Part shown: piece after piece, positions 10,265 to 20,391 of the stretch | How positions within the stretch are numbered: the stretch's first letter is position 1 | Layout of the letters: every line of letters starts with the position of its first letter | Program-made: the position numbers and the translations under genes | Assembly: GCA_030272585.1 (NCBI GenBank) | Contig: BSYQ01000011.1 | Location: 4,464,001 to 4,528,000 of the forward strand | From: Bryopsis sp. KO-2023 | Taxonomy: Eukaryota > Chlorophyta > Ulvophyceae > Bryopsidales > Bryopsidaceae | Length of the DNA: 64,000 bases | Reading direction: 5' to 3' | The notes under the pieces: model-generated | What the model was told of the DNA's origin: nothing | The model's input: the letters and a program-made list of their open reading frames with translations, nothing else | The model's database searches: none

Positions 10265-13200
10265 CTCTTCGACTTTTATTGACGACCGGAAGTTCAGTGT
10301 CGTTGAAGCCTGACAAAGGATACGCCTCCAATTGTTGATGGAGCGCAGTGGGCACGGGACGTCCAAACCCCAGCTGGACTCCAAACTCGCGTTCACCTTT
10401 TTGAGGCTGCGTTCCTTCAGCGCTCGGGGCAAGTGGTCACCGAACTTCCACACGGACAAGTCACGGGCGCGTCTGTGCAAGGATGGTTTCAGTGCTCAAC
10501 GAGAAACAGGCTTCCATTCCGCGTATTTGGAGAATAACGAAGGACAGCAGCTGACTCGTCGGTGAACTTCAGGACCGATTTCGATAGATTCTCGCACGCT
10601 ATGAGGGAAACGTCGGGCGAAGGCGTTGAACTAGTGCGGAGCCGAACGAACGGAGACGTCAAAAAAATGACAGAAACTGAATTCGGCAGAAAATTCGCGT
10701 CGATACGTTGACTTTCAACCGCTGATCGTGGTGGTTCTTTCTGTCATTGTCAGTAGCACCCAGCAAACGGGCGTCTCTTGAAGAAATGCAGGTTCATGCT
10801 CGCCCTCCTATTTGGGTGGCAAAAAACTTGGAGAGAAGCTGGTTTCCATCGACGTCCTTTGGTTGTTGAATAAGACGCTGTTGATGGGGGGGGGGTTGAA
10901 AGTTGGAAAAAAAAATGGAACGAACTTTAATTTTTTCACGAATCACTTGGTCCCTTTGTCCTTCCTGGAATTGTACTGGAGAACTAGCATAACACCACAA
11001 ATGCCTGTAACCCATGCATATGATGGTGGTGCAACTAATCTGACTTAGATACCACCTGACCGACAGAGGTTCACCACACTACAATCTAGTCACAACCAGA
11101 ACAAACAAACGACTTCAACTCCAATCTAGTCTTCCTATCAGATCCTGATAAACACTGTGGGAACAGCACCACAGGACTGACTAAAACGGCAGTTCTGTAT
11201 GAACTGATCTATCTAATCTTCTGACAGTTGTGAAGTTAAATGTGGCCGTACTGTTGTAGATACGACATGTCACAGAAAAAAGCCAAGACACAATAGCCTT
11301 ATCCTCCCATTCTGTGTTCATTTGTGAAACGACCTTCAAGGTAATATATCCCTTTCTATATATATTTTCCAATATTACTTAGTTACAAGGTCCGCAGGCG
11401 TATAGTGAGCAAGGTGCAAAATGTCGCTAACGAACAGATTTACATGGCAAAGAATACAAGCTGCCACCACAGGAGCCCTGCCAAACTCCAAAAAAACAGT
11501 CATCGATGTCATGCGTTGCTACTGATTCATAAATAATCAATATTTTTTGTCTTTTCGAGGGAAAAAAAAGAACGAAACTAGTGCCCATCCTTCCGTGAAA
11601 AAAAAAAAAGAAAGAAAGAAACATCACAGTATAATAGCAAGCCCCCCATCTTTCACCTGTCCCCAAATCAAAAGCACAAAAAAAAGGAATATAAAAAAGA
11701 GATCAACCAAAAAAAAACAGTGCACAAGTGCTGCTAAAATTCATTTCCTTTTTTTTTCTCCCCCCCTTGAAAGCCTCATCTTTCTTTCCTTGCTATGTAT
11801 ACAGTTTTCTTTTTTTTTCTTTTTATTTTTTTTCCCCTCTTTTTTTTCTTTACATCCCTTTTTTTTCTTTCAATCAGTGCAGAGCATCTAGAGGAAACGA
11901 CCAGGCTCCAAATTCTCACTGAAAATAAAACAGTGCAAAAGAAACGCCATTGGCAGCCCTTTGCGGGTCGTTTTCCATGAATCAAAAATTTTGCATGATT
12001 TTATCTATGAATAAAACCCTCCCCCTTCTGAAAAAGCGCTACAGAAGATTGATATGCAAATCCCCCCCCACCCCTGTAAAATACCTATGTAAAATCAAAT
12101 ACAGAAGGAGAAACTCGACTATTGATACCGGGTTCATCTTGATTAGTAATCCTTATCTCTTCTCTCTCTCTCTCTCTTTGGTGTTTTCTTTCCTTTTTTA
12201 TAAAAAAATCTATTCATGGCAAAATTCACGCCAGGTGTTTTTTTGGATTCCCCCCCCCTCCCCCCTTTTTGTCTGGAATCTATATGTTTCAAAGTTTTTT
12301 GGTCTAGGTATTGCATCTAGGTAAAAGACATTTGAATGTTTTTAAAGCTTTTTTTTTTTTTTTTGGCATTGGAATTAAAGAAAACCCCCATCCCTCTTCC
12401 CCTCACTTGGATTTCATCGCAATTTTTTTTTTCTTTTTTTTTCCAAAAATAACCAAAAAAACAATGAATTGTTCCACAAAAACATTGGCGTGATATCTTT
12501 TTTTTCCTTTTTTCAGAATGATTTTCTCTCGTCTTTTTTGTGTTTTTTTTTTTCTTCTTTTTTTTCCATCAAAAATTTAACATAGAAAATCACAAAGCAG
12601 TCTTTTTCTAATTTATCATCCTCTCTCTCTTTTTGTCCCTCACGAAGTTTTTCTTCACAAAACCAAATATATATATATACATATATACATTTTTTTTCAT
12701 GGTGAAAAACCAGGTTAAGAGAACCAGGTCAACCCCCCCTCCCCAAAACCCCCCTTGATTGATTTACAGCAAAAAAGTTGCCCATCATTTTTGATATGTA
12801 TTCTGAGATTTCTGGTGGCGTTTTTTTTCTCTTTCTTTTTCTGAACCTACAGAAACACGCAAAAAAAAAATAAAGTTTATAACACCAAATCCGACCAGTC
12901 GTAGTCATGGTGCTCTTATCCTAAAAACGGAAATCACACACACAAGAGAGGATTTTTTTGTTTTGGTTTTCCTTTTGCTTCCACTATGGGAAAAACTACA
13001 TTCAAAACTCCTCTTTCTTTTTTTCTTTTTTTTCCCTTCTGCGATGGTGTGTTCCTATGCAGGTGCGTTTTCCCAACTTTCTAAAAAAAAACGCACTCTC
13101 CTAAGTTTTTCCTTCTTTTTTCTTTTTTTTTTGTCTTTCGACAGGTCATCCCACTCTTTATCCATCAGTTGGTTAATTTGATTTTCTAAAAAACGTTATG

Positions 13201-14333
13201 TGGCGATCCCAAACCCCGCCAACCCCTGTTTCCCCCCAAAAAAACGAAAAATAAGCAACAAAAAAAAAGCAACAGAAAATAAAAATGGAAGAAGAAAAAA
13301 TGGATCTTTTTTTTTTTGATACCCCATTAACCCACCCACCCAACTCCAAACCTCCGAAAAAAAAAAAACTGAACGAGTGTGGTATAAAGAAAAAACCAAC
13401 ACTCCTCCAAGAAGAAAACACCCCCTCCCTCTCTCCCTGAACGAAAAAATAGAAAGAAAGAACCAAAAAAAAATCCAAAAACCAACGCCAAAACAAGCAA
13501 ACCGTGAATGGAGGGATCGCCCAGAAAGAAGGAATATATAGGTATGATGAACTCAAATGCTTAAAAAGCCAAAAAAAAAAAAAAACTGGCGAATTATTTC
13601 ATTTTTCCAGGGAAAAAAAAAGATCACTGCTCGCCACAGCTAAACTTGATCTTTGCTCCCCACATCTTGCTGAAATCTTTTTCCGGAGGGGAAAAAAAAA
13701 GGGGAAAAAACACACATCAAACCCCGCCAAAAAAAACAACCCGAATATCGTAACTACGTTAAACACCACCTCTTTTTTCGGTTCACTTCTCTCCGAAAGT
13801 GAAAAGAACCCCACCCCCCTTTCCTTTTTTTTCCTCCCTTTTTTCCTTCGCTGAATTTCAATAGGGACTGTTAAAATTTGTGACTAATTGAAATCTCAGC
13901 CACCCCACAACTGGACAAAGGTTTTTCATTTTTTTTTTTTACCTCCTGAAAAAAGATCGCATAACTTTGTTGTTTCCCCGCCCCTTTTTTTTAAATCCCA
14001 AATGTGGATTCGAAACTTACAAAACAAAAACAGTTCCAATAGTGCTGCTGAACTGGACTTTTTTTTATATAGATCTAAATTTAGTGATGTACAGGGAACC
14101 TTTTTTTCCTTTTTTTTTCCTTTCTTTGAATGATTTATCCAGTTCAGCCCCATCCAATAAGAATTCCAAAACTCGTGACGGATTCTCTTTTCACCCACCT
14201 CTTCAAAAATAGATCTCCCTCCACTTCCACTTCTTTTCTTTTTTTTTTTTTTTTGGAAGGACAAATCTCGAGAGGGGAGAAAACAAGAAACAATCAATTC
14301 CAGCTTCTTTCTTCTTTTTTTCTGGTTTCTTTT
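10265..14333. other. Homopolymer-rich gene-free region, C over G on plus strand
   Basis: From about 10.8 kb the plus strand is dominated by T runs, A runs and C runs (for example about 12058-12074 and 12250-12266), with almost no long G runs. It also has (CT)n near 12160 and AT-rich spots near 12670. Long frames here are low-complexity and I do not accept them. It lies 3' of the minus-strand IspH paralogue and could include a very long 3' UTR. Confidence 0.6.
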
Positions 14334-16641
14334 TTAGAAGTCTTGATTTTGGATATCAAAAATTCGACCAAACACGTTCTCCACGAGATCGTCTGGGGTT
14401 CCTCCCGCCGGCATCACTCCAATCAAGGTTTCGCCTCGGGGTAAAAATCCAAATGTGGTCCCACACTGCATTTTGGCATTTTGCCAAGTGATTGCGTTCT
14501 TTTTGACATCGATCTTTTCGGGCAAATCCACCCAGTAAGACGTGATGTTCGCCATCTGGGCAATTTTTTGCAGGTGCTTAGCTTTCTCGGACTCAAAATC
14601 TCCAACAATAATTATCATGTCTAATTTCTGGTTTGATGGCATGTTGCTGCTCTCGGATGTAGAACCGTCAAGACTCTGGGGACCAAAAGAAAAAGACATT
14701 CAAAATATAACTTCCCCTCCGAAAATAAATAAATGATAAGAAAAAACAAGAAAAAGTTCATTATCTGTATATAAATCAAAAGGGATCATAATTTGTTCAT
14801 TTATTAAAAAAAATTGCTTCCCTTTCATTTTTTGAATTACCATTCCAAATGATGTTCGAGAAAGACAAGGAATTTTTTTGCCAATCTGTTCACGATTGAA
14901 GTTCTGTTCATAAGCAAATGGAGTCCAGCTCGGCTTTTTGTCCAACACCGCGATATCCCCCTGCAAAAAAAAAACACAAATAAAATTCCAAAAATGCACG
15001 TTTTGCAGGGACAAGCAGGAAGTAAGCGATTTGAATAGCAAAAGAAACGAACAGAGGAAATTGGGACGCTAATTTTCAAAACCCCTGAATGGTTATAAAA
15101 TATAATCTTCACGACAAAAAGTCCCAAAAATAAAAAAAATAAAGAATACAATAAAGTGTGCGACCCTCCCCTCACCAAATCGTGGCATTCTTCATCCAAA
15201 CTCATAAAATGATCGTCCATTCTGTCAATTCCATGCTTCTCGATCATTGCCGCTCTCAGCACATCGCCGGCCTCACCGGCTTCCTCTTTCTGGTGCTCGG
15301 ATTCAGTCTGACTGGTGAAAGCAATGCTGCCCAACATCTTTTCTGGGTCGAACCCCGGTGACGAGGCCCCTCGAAAAGTGTTCATGAATTCTTCCCGAGC
15401 ACCTCCGCTGAGAATGTAGTTGCCCAAGTATTGAGCATCCTCCAAGCTGCTTAATGTTAAATAATTACCTGCCACGGCCACCCCAATCTTTCCAAGGTCA
15501 GCAGGAGAAAGAACCAAAACTATCTCACCCGTTTTTATTCTTTTCAAAAATATATATATTTATAATATTTTTTTTTCAACTAAACCTCCGCAGTTCGACT
15601 CTGGTCAATTTTCTCTCTCAACCACTCAACTGTTGAAAATTCCCATTTTCCAACCCCCAACATTCATGCGAATACGGCCATTGTGAGGGCTACTCAATCC
15701 TGTTCTGCACCCAGTCTTACTATTATCACATTTTGTTCACCTGGTGGTGCGGTTGCGTTGGGGCCAAGTGATCCGTGGATAACTGTGGTAAAGCCAACAG
15801 AAACAGAGTCGTCCAAAATCCAGGGGCAAACTGCGCTGAAAACTTCGCCCCCTCTTGATTTGATGGCGATGAGTTCTTGAGCAGTCGAACCGTGGGCCGG
15901 CAACAACACGATGTCCCCTGGCCTCACGCTGCTGAAATCTCGTCCATCATTGGTTGAAGGGACAAGCTGATAACCCCCTTCAACATCCTATGGGGGAGAA
16001 ACACACAGAAATCGAGCCAGTCACTTGAACACTGCCAAAACCTCGTGCAAATCGGCAACATTACCCCCCTCTCCGTAATGCAATCAATAATATGGACCAT
16101 ATTTGATTTCTTGACGAGGTGTCAAATCGAATTTGGGAAATTGATGCTTCAAAATCACCAAAACAAAAAGCAAAACCACAGCTTACCACGGCAGCACCCC
16201 CTTGTGCAATTTCTGAAGTAAGATGTAACTTTCCCCCTCTGGAAGCAAGTGCCTCGGTCGCAATCTCGATGGCCCTCTCGACACCCCAGCAATGTCGATT
16301 GGATTCCGCCAACACCAATGAAATCTTCCCCTGGCAGGGGTTGGACACAAAACTGTTTGCTCCAATACATCGAAAAACCTGAAAATGCTTCTTGTAATTG
16401 TGAAAAATCATAACTTTTTTAAGGGGGGAATGAAAGAATGATTGGCACAGGTGCTTTTTTTTTACCTGTTTCCATTTGTTCCCAGCTTTTCTCATTCGTT
16501 TGAGAAGGCCCTCGGGTTTGATGGAAACTCCATCCCTTTTCATGGAGCCTTTGGGGCTTTTCCCACACGAATCAGAGTCGCTGAATCGTTCCCCAAAAAT
16601 TCTTTGCAAGAATTGAGTGCAAGTCATTCCATCCCGAGGTG
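14334..16641 (-). CDS. ispH: Divergent IspH paralogue lacking catalytic residues
   Basis: Exons: 16641-16466, 16330-16187, 15987-15741, 15468-15176, 14960-14841 and 14675-14334, in phase. From the ATG at 16627 it has 435 residues. It is collinear with the IspH gene at 23844-27421 and shares several intron positions. IspH reduces HMBPP to IPP and DMAPP in the plastid MEP pathway, using a [4Fe-4S] cluster. Here the three cluster cysteines persist (HCWGVERA, AVCPWILD, DEECHDL). But IIHN is IAQG, the HEE of SHEETVA is GPN, the ATQERQ motif is gone, NSSNT is ESEKAK, and GASTP is AGGTP. A 40-residue exon (14960-14841) is inserted after the third Cys. Activity as HMBPP reductase is therefore unlikely. 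A transit peptide is not evident; another gene's stop lies only 49 bases upstream of the first recognisable exon. Confidence 0.85.
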
Positions 16642-16689
16642 CTGCAGTGTCAAGAAAAACAAAATAAATCAAAAACAGTAAAATGCCCC

Positions 16690-16860
16690 TCAGTACTCGT
16701 CGAAATCCATCCCAAACCCCTCAATTTCACCCAGTTCTGTTTCGTTTTTTTTCAGATCAACTATTTCTCGAAGCAGAAATTGAACAGTGCAGCATCCCAG
16801 TGGTGTTCCTAGCCACAACGGGTTATTGTTAATAAAAATTCGAGGGAAAACAACTTTCAG
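16690..16860 (-). CDS. Last exon of an unidentified gene
   Basis: After an acceptor (GGCCTAG) at 16861 a 56-residue frame starts LKVVFPRIFINNNPLWLG and ends GFGMDFDEY with a stop at 16690. Composition and the acidic C-terminus look like real protein, but I do not recognise the family. Its stop is 49 bases before the first IspH-paralogue exon on the same strand. A donor inside it (CTGG|GTGAAA) would join in phase to that exon, so a fused transcript is possible. No convincing upstream exon was found. Confidence 0.4.
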   Translation of the reverse strand: MKVVFPRIFINNNPLWLGTPLGCCTVQFLLREIVDLKKNETELGEIEGFGMDFDEY

Positions 16861-18645
16861 CTAGGCCTGGAATTGGGAAGTGAAAAAAAATTTTGAAAAA
16901 AACACAAGGCAATTCCATTCACCAAAGAAAACGAAAATATTGGAGTGCAATGGAGTGACAGGTCCATCCGATTTGCATGATTCAGGTCGAATTTATGTTG
17001 GCGTTTTCAAGACGCAATCAAAATCAACGCAGGTCAGGGCGGTGTCTCCAACGGAGGAGTTATTCGAGTTCTAGTAGTCGCTTTACTAACGAACGAAAAG
17101 AGGCTCAAATAAATAATAAAAAGTAATAGCTGGGGTTTCGTTGATCACGAACGAAGTTACGGAGCATAACGGTTGCGTGACCCTGGTCGAGGTTTCGGAA
17201 AACGTTGGCTGGTTTCGGGGTGCTCGTTTTAACACTGCTGCGATATCAGCGCATGTCGATCGCAAAGAAACTCACAGCGTTGTCGGCGAAATAAAGAGTT
17301 GGATCGGTAGGGAACCAAGGGGAAACTGGTGGGTCGATATCCAAGGAGAACTTCGGTCGGCATGGAGTGCGTCTTGTTCATTTTGTTGAGTAGGGTAAGC
17401 AAAGCGGCGGATAACAGCAGGTCGTCGTTGAAGAGTGTGGAGAGGTGGGGGCTGTGCGCTGGCCAACCTGAGCGCGTCAACACTTGGCGTGACCCTCGGT
17501 TGCTGTTTTACAACAGTGAAACGCAGATGCACGTCACGCACGTCATGTCGTGTCATTGCTGATCATGTTGCCAATCGCGACCTTTTTGCTCCTGCTTTTT
17601 TTGATTTCCTCCATAAAGTTTGGCTAAATCTATCGATCAGTCCCTGCATTTGGGGGGGGGGGACTGTTGTGTTTTCCCCAGCTTTCCTGCCGATCACTTC
17701 GTGGCGTGGGGTGTTGCTTGTGTTTTGATCGATTGTGTTTTGATCGCTTGTATCTTGGTCGCTTGTGTCGACCTGTGTAACTTGCGTCGACTGTGTGTTG
17801 TGGTTGAAAGCCAAGGCCGACACATTGGAGTGGAATTTCAAGGCAATAGGGATGTTCAGCAATTCGACGATAGCACTATTTCGACGTTATTACTAAGCGA
17901 AATAGCGTGTTTTGCTATCGTTTTCGCCCCCGACTCGCCCCAACGACGCTATTTCGATTAGTAATAACGTCGAAATAGTGCTATCGTCGAATTGCTGAAC
18001 ATCCCTAATGTATTTTCTGTTACAGTTTTTAACAAGCAAAGAAAGGAATGAATGAATGACTGAGAGAGGGAAAGTGTGTTGCTGCTGAAAATAAAAGGCA
18101 GAGGAGTTCTCGTATTTCTCTTTGGTTGGTAGCAAAATCATAACAGTTTCTGTTTTGTTTTCTTAAGGTTAAATCATGTATATTTCTCTCATCAAGAGAA
18201 ATATATCTCTGAAGCGGTAGATGTTTGTGTGCGTGTGTTCTAGGAATTCTGATTTTGATCAAAAAGAAAATAAAATGTGCAAAAGATGCAAAAGCATTGT
18301 AAGACGCCAAATCGTTGTAGAATGGGCAACCGGCCTTGTGATAATAAACCAAAGTGTCGAAAAGCATTGTTAAATGCACGAGAAATGTCGCCAGAAATGT
18401 TGGCAAAAACTGTTGTAAAATGCACAACGGATCATATAAGATGGGCAGTTTAATCTTTCCTTGTTGAGGCTGTCGGGAGGTCATCGCCACAATGAAACCC
18501 AAATGAAGAAACTGGTCAGAAACTAGAACTAGCCTCTTCTGAGCATTTTTCTTTTTTCGGTCTGTTACGTTGCAAGACGTGCTCCCACCCCTGTTTCAAA
18601 ATCAAACAGTCATAAAACCACGGTGAGTTTTCATGTGGGCCTCAG
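16861..18645. other. Intergenic region with foldback element and degenerate repeats
   Basis: Apart from the foldback element it has several medium ORFs on both strands with no family signal. Around 18290-18425 a short motif resembling TTGTAARATGCAC recurs about four times imperfectly, which inflates a 157-codon minus frame I do not accept. Confidence 0.45.
17849..18005. mobile_element. MITE-like foldback element with TA flanks
   Basis: Perfect 48-base terminal inverted repeats: 17849-17896 begins GGGATGTTCAGCAATTCG and 17958-18005 is its exact reverse complement. The arms extend inward another 11 bases with one mismatch, leaving a loop of about 39 bases. The element is flanked by TA on both sides (17847-17848 and 18006-18007), the target duplication of Tc1/mariner-type elements. 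It is 157 bases and codes for nothing, so it is non-autonomous. Arm identity suggests recent insertion or gene conversion. Confidence 0.8.
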
Positions 18646-18984
18646 TTACGGGATGGTTTTGAAGCCTTCTTTTATTCCAAATTGATTCTGTCCATCTCCG
18701 TGCCACATGACGATGATGCATCGCACTGCAGAATAGACCACCAAGAAGCACTTCCAATAAAATAAAGACAAGGAGGCACCGAGAATCAAAACCGGCATCC
18801 AACCGTTACCTCCAAGATTATTGGAAAGCATTAAAGAAACTTCTTCCAAACAAGTATCCTTTGACATACAGCCATTGCTCAAGTCCAAGAATTGTTTTTG
18901 TAAAGTTTTCTCCAAACTGACTTCATCGTTCTTGAGAAGAACCGGTTCCAACAGATTGTAAATGTGGGCTAAGTCCCTATTGGT
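18646..18984 (-). CDS. Possible last exon of a membrane protein
   Basis: From an acceptor (ATCCGTAG) a 112-residue frame begins TNRDLAHIYNLLEPVLLKND and ends with a stop at 18646. It holds a long hydrophobic segment (WMPVLILGASLSLFYW then CFLVVYSAVRCIIVMW) and a soluble part with two Cys. No family recognised and no upstream exon assigned. Confidence 0.35.
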   Translation of the reverse strand, partial: TNRDLAHIYNLLEPVLLKNDEVSLEKTLQKQFLDLSNGCMSKDTCLEEVSLMLSNNLGGNGWMPVLILGASLSLFYWKCFLVVYSAVRCIIVMWHGDGQNQFGIKEGFKTIP

Positions 18985-20391
18985 CTACGGATAATCGCCA
19001 AACCCGATATGAACCCAACATATGCTTGTCTTCGGACACCTCCTTTCAGAGGGGACTCAACTTCGTTTTCATGCCCTTTTCCCAGTTGTTGGTTTGTAAT
19101 TTTTCGTTGTGGAAGAATTAAGAAGAAAATCTAATATCTCCGATACGATTGATTCAATTTAAAGGAATGTCGTTTTTGTACATTACTGTCGAAGTTATGG
19201 TTACAGACTGTAACTGGACTGCAACTTACAGTCCAATTTGGTGCAGTTACAGTTTCCTTTGGGTATTTCAGCCCTGCTGTCATCCAGTGTGTTCATTGTT
19301 TCTTCCCCCCCCCCTTGATCCCACCCTTTTCTACATTTTTTTTTTGGTGCGGGAAGAAATTAATTTGGCTGGTTGAACACTTGGTCGACTTTTATTTTAT
19401 TTTTCCGCCCGCAATTTCACGTGGCCCCTAAAAATTCGAATGCAAACTTTTGGGCCACAAAAGGGCCACAAGATGAAATTGCCAAATTTAGGGCCACTTT
19501 TGGACAGGCAAAATTGAAAAACAATACACTGGATATGCAACAGATCCCCATCGTTCAGTAAACAATAAGTTTTCAAGGCAAGATAAAATTTACACCATAC
19601 GTTCGATTTGATTCTCGACCAAAGCACCGTTTTCCCCCTGCACCTCCAAAACAAATCCCTCACCGTAAAAAAAGAAAAAAGAAAAAAAAGACCAGGCTGC
19701 AGAAACACACAGCCCTGGATATTTCTCACCCTGTTCCATATCCTCCCTGAAAAAAAATTATCACCTCGGTCCTCTCTGCATTTCAGTAGCTTTCCTGAAG
19801 ACCATTTTTGCCCCCCTCCTTCAAATCAATATTTTTTGTTTTCCCAACAGTGTCCAAAAAATAGACAATATGAGAAATTTGATCCACGATCGCTCGCTGA
19901 TATCCCCCCTCGACCTTTCCCCTTTTCCAAAAAAAGATTGACCTGCAACTCCCTGCTATAGATTTAAAAAAGTCGGAGAACAATTTTCCCGTATGCATTT
20001 TTTTTTTCTTTCGAACTCTACTCTAGAGTCTGTCGCTTAAAATTTTAATATCAAACCAAATAAAAAACAAGAAGAAAAAGAAAAAAAACACTCGACTTTT
20101 CTGAAATAAAATAAAAAAAAGTCAAACCAAACCAACCCTCGTGGAAGTTTTGCAAATCTGAGAAGAAAAAAAAAATCCATGCAACAGGGGGCGGTGATAT
20201 TCACAGTTCTAATTGATTCAAATTTTTGAACTGCGTGAATTTTGCTTCTTTTTCTTATACTTTTTCTTTCGCTTTCCTTTCTTTTTTTTTCCTAACATGA
20301 AACCAACTCCACAAAGAATTTTTTTTAGTTAGATAAAGGGTTCTTTTCTTTTGTGTGTATAGATTTTTTACTTTTTCATTTTTTTTTTCTC
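18985..20391. other. Intergenic region, T/A-homopolymer-rich
   Basis: 3' flank of the minus-strand SLC25 gene. Plus strand carries C runs (about 19305-19315) and many T runs. No gene seen. Confidence 0.5.

Noticed and set aside
11547-14212. Numerous Phe/Lys-rich ORFs
   Set aside because: They translate T and A homopolymers; no family or splice support.
17229-17556. Possible retrotransposon integrase fragment (TEVLLGYRP-like)
   Set aside because: Resemblance is a few residues only, with no conserved catalytic motif or flanking LTR.
18029-18502. 157-codon minus ORF
   Set aside because: Built on degenerate short repeats, starts with TTG, no family signal.
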